A stretch of DNA of 64,000 bases from Pratylenchus scribneri (lineage: Eukaryota; Nematoda; Chromadorea; Rhabditida; Pratylenchidae). Of the stretch, positions 12,289 through 25,710 are shown piece after piece. The notes below the pieces were generated by a model. That model worked only from the letters and a program-made list of their open reading frames with translations, was not told the origin of the DNA and did no database searches. How positions within the stretch are numbered: position 1 is the stretch's first letter; each line of letters opens with the position of its first letter. The stretch spans positions 3,653,983 to 3,717,982 of the forward strand of contig JAQSEB010000114.1 in the NCBI GenBank assembly GCA_030063045.1, read 5' to 3'. Made by a program: the position numbers and the translations under genes.

Positions 12289-15200
12289 ATGGTCCAATGC
12301 CCAAAAATTCACATTTATTCCCTTTTTATTCTTTTCATTGGCCTTTTTCATTTTTTGAATCCAATTTTTGGCCTAAATGAACGCCAAAGGGTTTTTCGAG
12401 TGCCAGAATCTTTGGCATCCGGTCAACATATTGGATTTGTAAGAGGCGAAAATGGAGAGCCTTTGGAGTCACAGGAAAAGCAGAATTTCTTTATTGTATT
12501 CCCACCCGAAGGAAATGGCATCGCCGAAAGGGTCAGTAAAATATTTTGATCCAAAATAATCGCACCATTTATTACCCACTCATTCTATCCTAAATTCCCA
12601 TTTTTCCAATTGGCCTTCATTCATTCGCCTCAGTGATTTTTTTCTAAACCATTCCATTTCCCCCATTTTGGGTTTATTTCGACCTTGAGTGAAAATGGAA
12701 TGGGAAAATGAACGGAAAATGAGAATTGTAGGGAAATAAAATATTCCCTTTTATTTAGATCATCCAAGTGAATGAAAGGACAGGGGAAATCTCCGTTCGA
12801 TCGGGCCAAAGTTTGGATCGAGAGGTGGCCAACAAAATACAAATTTTGGCCATTCCCGTCGATGGGAATGAGCCAATTGAGATTAGAATTGAAATTTTGG
12901 ACGAAAATGACAATGCTCCAACATTTCCTGTCGATTCAATTCGGGTTGGACTAAAATTTGTGGGAATAGGAAAATTGGCAAATTAAAAAGGTGGAAATAT
13001 CGGAATATGCACGAATAAATACGGAAATGAGTTTGCCAAAAGCAAAAGATGCGGACGAGGGAAAATACGGTATACAAAAATATCGAATTGCCTCCGGCAA
13101 TGTGAACAATGCATTTCGGCTTTCCTATAATGGGGAATTATTCCTGGATTTGGTGGTGAATGGACAATTGGACAGAGAATATCGGGCAAAATACGAATTA
13201 ATGGTGGAGGCAATTGATGGGGGAAAACCACCAAAGTTGGTTACGGAAAATGAAATAAATGAATATTTATTCAAGGATTGGCAAATTGCGAGTGGAGGTG
13301 GATGTGCTCGATGCGAATGATAATCCACCAGGCAAATTAAATTCCAATTTAATTTTGAATTAATTTATTAGAATTTATCCAATCGCGTTATTCAACGAGA
13401 ATTGGCCCAAATGTTGGTCCGGGTAATCCAATTTTGAGGGTCGCGGCAAAAGATCAAGATGAGGGGGAAAATGGCCAAATTGAATATTCGATTGCTTCGG
13501 TTTTAAATTAAATTAGATATTATCCCTCCTCCCCCCCCCCCCCCCCTTTTAGCAATCCATCATTGGGCAACATCAACAAATTTTGGTCCCATCATCCATT
13601 CCCCCTCAAATTCAAATGCAAATTGACCCAAAATCCGGCGCAATTTCCCTCCAAAATCCATTGCCCCCGAATTTGTCTGGCCCAATTATATTTGAATTGG
13701 TCATTTGCGCAAAAGACAAAGGAATCCCAAATCCATTGGAGGCTACGGCCACCGTCCAAATTGTGATTGAAGGAAATGAAAATGAGAAATCATCGACGAT
13801 GGGAATATACCGAATTGGACTGATTTGGTTGACGGAGGATGGGACACCAGAAAATGTGCCGGAAGGATTGCCTTTGGGCCAAGTGCTGGCCAGGGCTTCG
13901 GTGGAAGGCGATTCGGAAGGGGAATTGGAAGAATTGAAGTCAAATAATTATAAATAATGAATGAATTAATTAATTGGTTCTTCAGACTTTCCCTCCTTGG
14001 AGGCCAATCGGCAATTTGCCTTCGCCAAACGGATTCGGGCAATATTTATTTATTGGTGGTTTGTGGGCAATTGGACTACGAAAAAATGGCAGGTAAAAAT
14101 GCAAAAAGAGGGGATTAATTCCAATTTGGGGAATAATCCAAAATTTGGGAAATATATTTTATAGTCCTTATTACCTGGACTAAAAGGTTTGTTCGGATCG
14201 ACAAAAAGTGAATATTTTGTGGGGAATGGAGTTGGTTTAAAAAAGGCACATTGAGGCAATATTTGATTGATAGGGTGACAGGTGATTAGGAAAAGTGTGG
14301 GTACAGTAGGATGAATAGGAAGGGTCCTTATTAGGCATTATTGGCATTGACAATATTAATAAATAATTATTGTAAATTTGAATGAAGTATTCCAAATGGA
14401 TTTGCTGCTTCGAAAGGGAATTGGCGGCGATGTTCTCGTGGATTTGCCAATTCATTTGACATTGAAGGATTTGAATGATAATTCACCAATTTGGAATAGC
14501 ACAAATTTCCAATTTGAATGGAAAATGGGCGAATATGGCACAGAAGAAGGGAGGCGGCTGGTGGCAAAAGATGAGGACAGTGGCGAAAATGGACGAATTG
14601 AATATAAATTGGTGGGCACAGATTTATTCAGAATTGACAAAGAAACCGGAGAATTGTGGCTTCGAAACGAAAAGGTTGAATTGAAGCAATGCTGATTTGA
14701 GGATTGCCATTTTTAAGCAATTGCCCTTTTGCCAATCGGATGGAGGCCAAAAAATCCAATTTCAAGTTGAGGCCACCGACCACGGCAATCCGCCACTTTC
14801 GGCCCGAACGAATGTTTCCATTTTGCTAATCCCCATTTATTCAAATGAATCCAGCCGAATTCATTTTGGCCAATCCCTTTATGAATTGACAATTTCCGAG
14901 GATATTCGACCGGGCACTTGCATATTCCAGGTAATATTCCCAAAACAATTTATTCCATTCAATTAATTGTTTTTAATTCCCCCATTCAATTATCCCCAAA
15001 TTTTCATTCATTTTCCTCCTCTTTTTGCTGAATTGCTTCTTTTTCGTGCCAATTCTGCCGGTTTCTTCGTTGTTGTTGTTCCCTTTGCCTCTTGATCCAT
15101 CATATCCAACAATTCTTTGCCCTTTCGTGCCCCTTTCCTTGATGGCGGCTTTTCCGGCAATTTTTCCTCCTTTTCCAAATTCATCTAAAAAGTGAATTCA

Positions 15201-18200
15201 ATTCAATTACATTTCCCTTTCTTTTACCTCCTTCATTGCTTTACTCAATGAACTTCTTTTGGCCACTGGTGCTGCCTTTGTCCCTTTCTCCACATTTTCT
15301 CCTCCATCCTTCTTTTTCTTCCCAATCATCATTTCTTCCTCTTCCTCAAATAAACTCAATTCAAATCCATCTCCTCCTTTATTGTCCCCTTTTATCAACA
15401 TGCTCAACAATTCCAATTCATCGCCGGTTGCCCCGGCTGGCGCCGATCCTTGGGTCAATTTGTTGGCCTCATGCGATGCCAAACGATCCCTGGCCTAAAC
15501 AAAATATTGATTTAGGGAATATTGGCCACAATCTAAAATAAATTACCTGAACTGCATCCGCACTTATTTTGTACATATTTTGGCCAAGGGTTGTTCCCCT
15601 CACTGTGGTCCGATCCTTTAAAATGAATTCATTCCCCCTTTCCAAATATATTCTTCCCCTAATTATCCACCAATTCATCCATTTCCCTCCCATTCTCCCC
15701 CACCTGATATCCTCCATCCGGTGACACTTTAAAACGTTCCTCCACCGGGAATTGTTCACTCCTCACCAGGGCCCCATTCTCCACATAACGAACGGATCCG
15801 GGCACCACCGCATTGTAGGGCAATTCAATTTGTTCGCCGTCCGGAAACAGCACAAATCGACCATCGTCCAATTGGCGCCGTTCCCTCAACATTAAGCTGA
15901 CTTTGACTCGGCATCCCAGCAAAAAGTTGAGCAATTCAGAACGAATTACGGACATTTGCCAGAGGGGAGTGTCCCCAAAATAGTCCATCAACTTTAATTA
16001 AAAGGGGAATATTTGATGAATGCCAATTTATTTTGGACCAATGTATTCGCATAATCAATGTGTTCCACAATATTCGGATGCGTTTTGAAAATGGCCTTCA
16101 TTCCGTCCAAATGGTTCATTGTGACCAAAACCAATTCCGATGGTTCTTTGCAAAGAAGGAATTGATATTTGACTGCCATTGTCATCAAATCGAACAATTT
16201 GTCCATACTTTTCATTTCAAATATCAAATTAGGTACTTCTTCCCTAATTAAACCTGGCTTCATTCAATCGCATCACCGAAGAATGCGCAATTTGCTCAAA
16301 AAATTGGCGCAATCCTTGTCGCGTCATTCTAATTTATTGAATAATTCCATCCAATTTTGTTTATTTTCTTACATTTCCTGCGGCTCAAATAATTCCTCAA
16401 GGAAACTTTTGCTGAGCATAACGGCCAAAATATCGCATAAAACTTTTGTGCTTTTTTCATCGCCCACATTTTGTGCCTGCAATCTTTGCTCCAAAATGTA
16501 GGCCATTTCGCCGCCCATATTCAGGAATAAAAATGGCATTGCCTGGAAGCTCATCTTTCCTTTTGGTTTTGGCCAATTATTCGTTTAATTTTCGTCTTTT
16601 CCCACTTTAATTCTGTTTGTTTTTCAATTTATCCATTTTTGCGTTGCCAAGGTGATTTATGTATTTGGATTGCATGTTCCTAACAAATAATTCATTTTGA
16701 AGATTTCTGCCGTCGACAATGCAATTTGCCCCGGCCAAAATGAATCAAATTTGCATTATTGGCTTTCGGAAAGCGAATTCAGCGGATTTTTCAAATTGGA
16801 TTCAAAAACGGGGATTTTATGTACAAAAGAATGGTTGGACATTGAAAGGGATGGGAACATTATTGAATTGGAGGCAATGGCCGGAAATGGGGGTATTGGA
16901 AAAGGGGAATTATTTGTGGATGGAATTTGAATTATTAGATGGACCTGAGGCAAATTCACAATTGCTAATTCGGCTGGAGGACGTCAATGACAATTCCCCA
17001 ATTTTCCATCCCCGGGAATATGCACTTTTGCTCAGTCCGGATGGACTTGACCCATCCAAAACATTGCTCCGGGTTCGGGCAATTGACAAAGACCAATCCA
17101 CAAAATTCAATCAAATAAATTTTGAAATGGGCCAAGGAATTGGGGCCGAATTATTCCAAATTGACCGTCAAAATGGGGAATTGAGGATGACGGAATTGGG
17201 CGCAAAAAAGTTGGGAATGGTGGAGGAAGGACAAATTGGAATGTACGGAATGGAATTGAGGGTGGTGGCAAAAGATTCGGGCGGAAGGAGAAGCGAAGAA
17301 ATGGTTTTGAATGAGTAAATTTGTATTAATTCTTTTGGACTTTTTAATCAGGCAATAATCCGAGTTCGTCTTTTGCCGGCACATTTCCATTGTATGAGCT
17401 TCAGTGAAAGAATATTTCGGTTCAAAATATCGGAGGAAACATTGCCGGGCATTGGAATTGGCCAATTGAGGGTGGAGGAAGTGGCAGATCCGGAAAAAGT
17501 TAAATTTGAAATAATGCGGGAAGAAGGAATGGAAGGGAATGGAATTTTTGGATTCGATGAAATGCGGCCAAATCAACTCATTTTGGAGGGAGAATTGGAT
17601 GCGGAGGCCGGAGGAGATGAATATTTGTTGAATATAAAAGTGGGCCGAATTAATATTAAATTGGATTGGATTTAATTGGATTAATTTGAAGGCAATTGAT
17701 GGCACCAAAAATTGCACAAATTATACACAAATTTTGGTGCAAATTTTGGACACAAATGACAATGGGCCAAAATTTGGTGCAAAGAAAGTGCGCATTGAAT
17801 TGGCCGAAGATCAGCCAATTCATGTGCCATTTTATGCGATAAAAGCAATGGACAAAGATAGAGGGGAGGAGGTGAATTTAGGATATTAAATTGAATAATA
17901 AATATAATGATTAGAATGGACGAATCAGCTATGAATTGGTGGGAATCAGGCCGAATAATTCCCTCCTCCCAATTTTGGTTCATCCCCAAACTGGGGCCAT
18001 TTCATTGAGTGCCCAATTGGATGTGGATTTAGGAGGAAATGGGCAACATTTTTGGATTGATTTGCGGGCATTTGACCACGGAATGCCGGCGAGAAAGGCA
18101 GAAATGGAATTGGAAATGGTTGTGCTGGATGTGAATGATAATGGGCCAAAATTTGTGGAAGAAGAATATTCGATTGAGGTAAAAATTGAATGGGAAAATT

Positions 18201-21200
18201 AATTTAATTTGAATGAATTGAAGGTTTACGAAAATGCGGAAATTGGACAAATATTGCTTCGAGTTGAGGCAAAAGATGCGGACAAATCAATGGAAAATAG
18301 TCGAATCCAATATGGGATTAGCCAAATTAGACCGGAAATCAAAGAGGAGGATGAACCTATTTTGGGAATAAATGCCCGAAATGGAGAGGTGCTATTCAAA
18401 TTGGAATTGAATAAATTTAATGATTTTTGTAGATTTTCCTTCGGCACAATGTTGATCGGGAAAAATGCAAAGAATATTTATTTGAATTGAATGCGATGGA
18501 TGGAGGGAATCCGCCCCGGAATGGGACGGCAAAATTGCGAATTGGAATATTGGATTTGAATGATAATGCACCAAATTGTACGAAAAAAATAACAAATTTG
18601 GAATTGAGGGTTGGACAAAAAGGAGGCCAAAAGATTGGGCGAATTGAGGCAGAGGACGGGGATGAAGGCCAAAATGGGGCCATTCGTTTTCGGATGCAAC
18701 AGCCAAACAATGGCATTTTCCAAATGGCCGCAAATGGTCAAAAAAATGCGAAGAAAATGAATTAATCCAAATTTATTTAGGTGATATATTTTTGATGGAG
18801 GATTTAAATGATGAATTGGAATTGGCCAAAATAATTCGGAAAATGAATTCATTTTTGGTGATTGCCGAGGACCAACCAACCAATTCGGCACCAATGTCCA
18901 CAATTTGCCAAGTGAATGTACAAAATGGGAATAATAATTGGACAAAAATTGGAGAAGGAGAAACCGAAATAATTAATGGCCAAATGGAAGAGGAGGAGAG
19001 GATAATTTGGGCGGAAAATGGAATGGAAGTGGGCACCGAATTGATGAAAATGAATTCATCCAATGGAATTGGAACAAAATGGAGTTTAGAAGGCCAAAAT
19101 GGTGAGGCGAATTTGAAATCGTGGGAAATAATTAGCAGAAAGAAATTTAGAATATTTTTTGATTGGTCCGGAGGGAAAATTGGTTTTGGCAAAAAAGATT
19201 GGAGGAGGAAACATCGATGGGACAAAATTGTCAATTCGAATGGAGGATGGAGAGGGGAGAAATCCAAAATTATTTAAATTTCGGGTGAAATTGAAGGATG
19301 AAAGAATATTGGCAATTAAAATTCCAACAAATTGGACAATTCATTCAAAAAAGGCAATTTATCAAATGGAAAATTATTCAAAATTGGAATATTTTTATCG
19401 AATTGAGGGAGAAAATGAGAAGGCTGAAAAGGTTAAAATGAATAAATTGAATAATTATTTGATTAAATATTCGCAGATTATGGACAATGGATTGATTGAA
19501 TTGGACGAATTGAGTGGGGAATTATTTATTGGGGATTGGCCTTCCTCAAATGAATCCTCAATTTCCCTTCGAATTATGGCACATCCGTGGAATGATAATT
19601 TTAGGGAGATTGGCCATAAAAATGAGCAAAGAATTCGATTGGAAATGGACGAATGGATTGAGAGGAAAATGGAAATAAAAATGAGGCCAAAATGTGAAAA
19701 ATTATTTGACCAATGGAATATTAGCGAATCAACGGCGATTGGTTGGAATTGGAGTGGGGGGGGGGGGGCGGGGACACTGATGATTGGCCAAAATTGCAGG
19801 GAATTTTATTGGTCAAGTGAATGGAGGAATTGAGGATGAATTAATTCATTTTGAATTGGCAAAAGAATGGAATAATGATGAATTATTTGGAATTGATGAA
19901 AAAAGTGGAAAAATATACATTAAAGGAAAATTGGATTGGAGGAAGGCAAAATGGCATATTTTAATAATAAAAATAAGCAAAAATGGTGGAAAAAGATGGA
20001 CAACAAAATGGGTTCGGCAAGTGAATATTATTCAAAATGATGAAATAAAAAGCCCAAAATTTTTGAGGTAAATTTTGGGAATTTAAATAAAAATAAAAGA
20101 ATTTAGTCGACCAAATGTGACCATTTTTATGGCAAATTTTGAGAAAGGATTATACACGGATAGAGACAATATTTTTCATTATTTTGTGATGGACAAAAGG
20201 CCGAATGAATTCAAAATTGTTGGCTCATCAAAAATGGATGTTGTGCCCTTTCAAATTGACCCTAAAAATGGTGAGAAAGGGAATAATGGAATGTAGTCAA
20301 AATACTGTAGAGGGGATATTGCCTTAAGCAATCATCATTCAATTTCAGGTGCTCTCTCCATTTTGGCCAATGCCCCTGCCATCATCCCCTCTAACATTTC
20401 ATCCATCCAATTGACCGTAAGGGCCTCAATTTCGCCATCAAATTTTGGCGAACAAAATTTCACAATTTATTTTGACCATTTTGGCCGGCGGCAATTTGCC
20501 TATTTCGATCGACCTCAATTTTGGGCAGAATTAAAATTGGATGGAGGAAAACAATTTATGGCCAATTTTGGAAGGAAAGGTACAAAAATGATTCATTTTT
20601 TCATTCATTTCCAACAAAGATGGACCCGAAAATGTTGAATTCCTTCTTTTTCCTTCATTGCCTGGTTTTTTCTTCGAAGATTTTGGAAATCTTTTTTATT
20701 CGCCTCCTCCAAATGAACAAATTCAGCAAAATTTGACAATAATTGGTCAGTAAAATAAATAAATAAAATAAATAATTTAATTTGAATTAATTTCAGTGAT
20801 TGTTCGACCCAAAAATTCGTCCCAACTTTTTGACCATTCCCAATTGAATATTTTGCCAATTCAACGGGGAATTGGGCCAAAAATAGAGGCAACTTCATGT
20901 GGGAATTTGTCAATTCCGGAGGGAATGAAAATTGACAATTTGTTGAGAATTCGATTATTGGGGGAAAAATTGGCCAAAGAAGGGGAAGAATCATCGTCAA
21001 CAATTGTTTTTGGCATTGAAGGGGGCAATTGGCATTCTCTATTCTCCATCCACCCAAAAAGTGGTTGGCTTTCATGCCTGGAATTGGACAGAGAGGCAAA
21101 GGCCGAACATTTGTTGATGATTTCGGCAACCGATTTTGGCACTTCACCAAGGAAGGCGGTCAGCCAAAATAATTTGAATTTATGTTTAATTTAATTTTAG

Positions 21201-24200
21201 GATGTTTGTTCTGTTAGAATTGAAGTCATCGATCGAAATGATAATTCGCCAAAATTGATTGGAATTGCCGAAAAATTGGAATTGCCAATTGAGGCGAAAA
21301 TTGGCCATATTTTAGGGAAAATTGAGGCAGAGGATGGCGATGAAGGAAAAAATGGGGAAATTATTTTTGAATTGGAAAATGATCCAAGTGGAATGTTCGA
21401 TTTGGAACCGGAAACGGGGGAATTAAGCTTTGAAAGGTGAAAAATGCAAATAATTTGAATTAAATTATTTTTGTAGGGAAACGGCATATTTGAGGGAACA
21501 TTCCGGAGTTTGGATTAATATTCGGGCGATGGACAAAGGAAGGCCAAAATCATTGAGTTCAGAAATGAAAAGAATTCGAATTGAATGGGAAAAAAGAAAA
21601 AATGAAGGAAAGTTGAATTTGGCATTCAGCCGGCGAAAATATGTGGCACAAATTTTGGAGGGAATGGCAAAATGGCAAATGGTGATTAAGGTCAGTGATT
21701 GGGAAATTGGGCTGATTTTGATTTGATTAATTCATTTTAATTTAAATTTAGTTGGATTTGGTGAATTTGAATGAGGAAAATGGAAATTCCCCATTGAGTT
21801 TGAGCATTGTCTCCGGCAATTTGGATTCCGCATTTCAAATTGATGAATCCGCCAAATTGTTGACAAATTTGGAATTGGATGCCGAAATTAGGCCATTTTA
21901 TTCACTTCAAATTTTGGCATTTTCTGGGAATGGTCAAAGGGCGGAATGCCGGGTGGATATTCGGGTGATGGACAAGGAGGATAATTGGCCAACAATTCGA
22001 AGACAAAATGGGCCAATAAAATTGAATGAAAGTAAATGAATGATTTAATGGGAATTATTTATTCACAATTGATATTAGATACACCAATTGGAACACAAAT
22101 TGCCCGAATTGGGGCAAATGATGTTGACTCGGATTGGGTGGAATATTCAATAATGAATGGAAATGAGGAAAAATATTTTGAAATTGGCCGATGGACCGGC
22201 AGAATTCATCTGGCAAAAGAATTGGATTTTGAGGCCAAAAGAAGGCATGAATTACAAATTGAGGTGAATTGTGGATATTTCTATTAGTCCTAATCTTGGC
22301 TAAAGATCTAGTTCAGGGCGAGAGTTGGGCCTAGGCTTTCACCCCGGACCTTCGCCGGAAGCTTATTAAGCCCCCATTGGCCCAAAGGACGGGATAAGGA
22401 TAAAATGGACTTGTCTTTAAATTATCATTCATTTATTGTGTGGAAAATTGTGATAACAGACTTTGAAAAAGTGATGGAAATAGGGAACATTTAGTGGGGA
22501 AAGGGTGGGTTTGAATTGGGGCAATATTTGATTGACAGCGTGATTAGGAAAAAAATGGGGGTACAGTAGGATGAAAAGGATTGACTCTTATTTAGGCATT
22601 ATTGGCATTGACATATTCATATTAAAACAATATAATTAAATGAAGGCATCCGATGGAATTCATCATTGTTCGATGACAAATTTAAGCATTGAAATATTGG
22701 ATTCAAATGACAATGCCCCAAAATTCATGAATCCATTTTTGGAATTGGAATTGCCAAAAAATACCCAAATTGGAACATTGTTGGCCAAATTGGAGGCAAA
22801 AGACGAGGATGGTACAAAAATGAATGGACAAATCAAATTTGAATTAGTTGGGACTGAAAACAATGAAAATGATGATGAAAATTTGTTGGCATTGGACAGA
22901 AATATAGGTGAATAATTGAATTTGAACCAAAAATATTTGAATTAATTGAAGGGGAACTTCGGTTGAGGAGGAAACCACCAATTATCAAAGATGGCATCGA
23001 TGAATTTGAACAACAATTTTTGACGGTGAAAGCAATTGATTCCGGCCATCCTCCATTGTTCTCATTTTGCACAATTCGAATTGGGCCAATCATCGCCGAT
23101 TCGAACATCCACAACAAAATTGTCCCCACCTTTTCTAGTCCCACATTCACGTATTCAATTCATTCATTCATTTCTCAATTCAATTTGTTTTAAGTTTTTC
23201 CATCCCTTCTGCTGAATATTTCCCACCCAAAATGCCAATTGGCCAATTGCATCTTCTCCGCCCTCCTCGATTGCCTTTGAATTGTGATTTTGGCCTCCAT
23301 TTTCCGGCCAATTCCTCCTCCAATCCATTTCGCATTGATTTTGATGGGACAATATTTTTGGATGGCATTTTGGAGCCGGAAATGCAGGGACAATGGATCG
23401 ATTTGGAAGCAACAATTTCCGGTTGCCCTCCTCCATTGGTGAAATCAACGAATGGGGCGAAGGCATCGGTGCGAATCAAAATTGTGGATGAAAATGAAAA
23501 ATGGCCAGAATTTGATTTGGGAAATTGGACGGAACAAATTTTGATTGGGCAAAATACGGAAAGGGGGAAATTGTTGGCAAAGTTTGTTGGCATTAAATTG
23601 AAAAATGTTCAATTTTTGGTTTTTCAGAATGAACAACAAAATTTCATTGTCTGAAAATTACAAAAGAATTTACCAAATTTTGGCCGGAAATGATTTTGGA
23701 ATGTTCAAAATGGATGGAGAAAAAGGCGAATTGAATTTTGGCCAATGGAATGATGAATTTGGCAGGGAAATCGGCACAAAAATGAGTAGCAATAATTCCA
23801 TAGAATTGGCCAAAACTCAAATTGAATTGGTCATTTGTGGAATTGATTTGGAATATCCGAAAAGGAAAACAGTGAAATTATTGAAAATATTTGTGGAAAA
23901 TGAGACAATTTCAAAATATTTGAATGAAAATATTCCAACATTTGGTGTGCCAATTTATCGAAAATTTGTGGAAGAAAATACGACCCCGGGCACAATTCTT
24001 TTTACGGTTAAAATTGCAGAAAAAGCGAACAAAAAGAATAAATGGAAATATTCAATTGATGAAATTGGGGCAGAATGGAATGAGGTGGCCAAAAATGGAT
24101 GGAAATGGGGTAATTATATTGTATTATTTAGACAATTTCAATGGACCCATCAAGTGGGCGAATTATTTTGACGGCACCATTGGATTTGGAGGGCGGCCAA

Positions 24201-25587
24201 AATGTTGCCAAAAATCCGATTAAATTTAATGTGATTGCAAAGAATGGACAAGGAACATTCGAGGCAAAAGTGCCAGCCGAAATATATTTAATTGGGGTGG
24301 ATGAATTTGCACCAAAATTCACAAAAAATGCCTACACATTTCAGGCAATTCCCCCAAAAAACAAATAAATGAATTGAAATAATTTTCAGCTTCCTCAAAA
24401 TCCACAAATTGGTCAACAATTTGGCCAAATTTTGGCAACGGACGAAGACATTGGAATTGGAAATGGAATTAAATATTCATTGGATCCGGCTGATTTAATT
24501 GCCGCCCATTTTGTTTCCATTGATACTTCAAATGGTAGTTTGGCATTGATTCGAATTCCACCAACAAAGGATGGTGGGGGAAATGGATCAGAGGCGAATG
24601 TAATTCGATTCACTGTTTGGGCCCAATCCATGCAAATTCCAATGAAAAGGGCAAATGCCATTGTTTTTGTAGAGGTAATATATTCCCCTCCCATTCAAAT
24701 TGAATTAATTCAATTTATCCGCAGATTGTTTCGCCCAATTCTGATCCACCCCAAATTGCTTCATCCCCTTCCTCCCATCAATTTATTCCCCTTCTTCTCC
24801 TTCCATTCCTTTTGCTCCTCATTTGTTGCCTTTCTGCCCTTCTTATCGCCAAACTTTTCCTTCGTGCCCAAAATTTGCCAAATAAATCCCAACCGGATGC
24901 TGATTTTTTGAGGCCAACACCAAAGAAGAGGGTTTTCACTGTTTCGGCTTGTCGCCAAATTCAATTGGAACAACAAAGGCAATTGGGAATGGATGGCATC
25001 ATTTGCAGGGGATTTTCTCCCTCCTTCGAGAGTGGCCAATTCAGTCAACAAAACAATCAAATTGGTGGCATTAAATCAACAAATTATGTGAATATTGTTG
25101 ATTCTTCGGTGAATAATAATAATCCGCCAATGCCAAGCGGAGGAAGTCGACGATCACAGCCTGATTCTGGTATTGATCCGGATCGAATATCGAAAGTAAG
25201 TGGGCAAAGTGATGGAATCGAATTGGCCAATGAATATCTTCAAAAATTGGGCATCAAGGAGAAAAATGATCAGCCGGAGGATGCATCATTCCTTGATGAA
25301 TTAATTTATGCACCTTTGGAGGAAATATTTGGACCAGATGAAAGCAATGAGGAAATGTGGAGGAGACGAAAAGGGATGGAAAAACACGAAAAAGGATTGG
25401 GGCAACCGATTCTAATTTGCGGGGAAAAGAGGCCAAAATCAACTGAAATGGTTTGAAAATATGGGGAAATGAATGATGGCATTTTCAATTTAAGATAATT
25501 CCATTCAAACCACTCAGTCAAGTGCTCAGTCAAATGGAAGAAGAGGCAAAAAGAATAGCAGAAAGGGATGATGGCTCCCGGGTTTGA
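12289..25587 (+). CDS. Dachsous-like giant cadherin, 35 exons
   Basis: Exon borders read by splice site and phase give 35 exons and 3,074 codons, closing in frame from ATG 12289 to TGA 25587. The product is a type I membrane adhesion protein. It has a signal peptide (HIYSLFILFIGLFHF), roughly 25 cadherin repeats, a TM helix (FIPLLLLPFLLLLICCLSAL, about codons 2800-2820) and a ~260-residue cytosolic tail with PDSGIDPD and acidic stretches. Ca-binding linkers are visible as DENDNAPTF, DANDNPPEF, DLNDNSPIW, DVNDNSPIF, DTNDNGPKF, DVNDNGPKF, DRNDNSPKL, DSNDNAPKF and DKEDNWPTI; others are degenerate (DENEKWPEF). There are no EGF or laminin-G domains, which favours Dachsous (C. elegans cdh-1) over Fat; orthology is inferred. 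Introns 4 (13332-13371) and 32 (24345-24389) are GC-AG. Intron 9 (14931-16702) contains the OSCP1 gene. Introns 7 and 27 share sequence. Confidence 0.88.
14210..14387. repeat. intron 7 copy of a duplicated intron sequence in the cadherin gene
   Basis: The last ~180 bp of cadherin intron 7 (14093-14387) match the last ~180 bp of intron 27 (22264-22645). Shared blocks in the same order include GGCAATATTTGATTGA, GTGATTAGGAAAA, GGGTACAGTAGGATGAA and AGGCATTATTGGCATTGACA. The two copies carry small indels and substitutions. Both end at the splice acceptor (...ATGAAG). Confidence 0.85.
15008..16554 (-). CDS. oscp1: OSCP1 (organic solute carrier partner 1), nested in cadherin intron 9
   Basis: Seven exons on the minus strand: 16554-16373, 16328-16254, 16207-16039, 15991-15704, 15658-15547, 15494-15228, 15184-15008, about 422 aa. 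I recognise the family from its N-terminus (MPFLFLNMGGEMAYILEQRL), from MDKLFDLMTMAVKYQFLLC plus LVTMNHLDG in the middle, from GQNMYKISADAVQ, and from the C-terminal LLDMMDQ. The length is close to vertebrate OSCP1 (~380 aa). OSCP1/NOR1 is a cytosolic, cilia- and transport-associated protein whose molecular activity is not settled. The C-terminal third is Lys/Glu-rich and more divergent. Exon 5 is in frame with exon 4 only if one G is dropped from the G4 run at its start (CCCC at 15656-15659 on the plus strand), probably a sequence error. The whole gene lies inside an intron of the oppositely oriented cadherin. Confidence 0.9.
22462..22645. repeat. intron 27 copy of the duplicated cadherin intron sequence
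   Basis: Second copy of the sequence described at 14210-14387, in the same orientation, at the 3' end of cadherin intron 27. The 5' part of this intron (22264-22440) is unrelated to intron 7 and is unusually GC-rich for the window (e.g. CACCCCGGACCTTCGCCGG near 22340). The two host introns are in different phases (phase 1 and phase 0). Confidence 0.85.
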
Positions 25588-25710
25588 ATGAATGAAATCA
25601 AATCAAAAAAAAAAAATAGAGAATCTCAACAAGAATTTTATCTGAAAACAAATTGTAAATTATTTATTATTATTATATTTATTCAATATGAATATATCAA
25701 TTATATATAT

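Noticed and set aside
11455..12380. ORFs on both strands upstream of the cadherin, including a 250-codon plus-strand frame
   Set aside because: Pyrimidine-rich low-complexity translation; the longest overlaps the true cadherin start in another frame.
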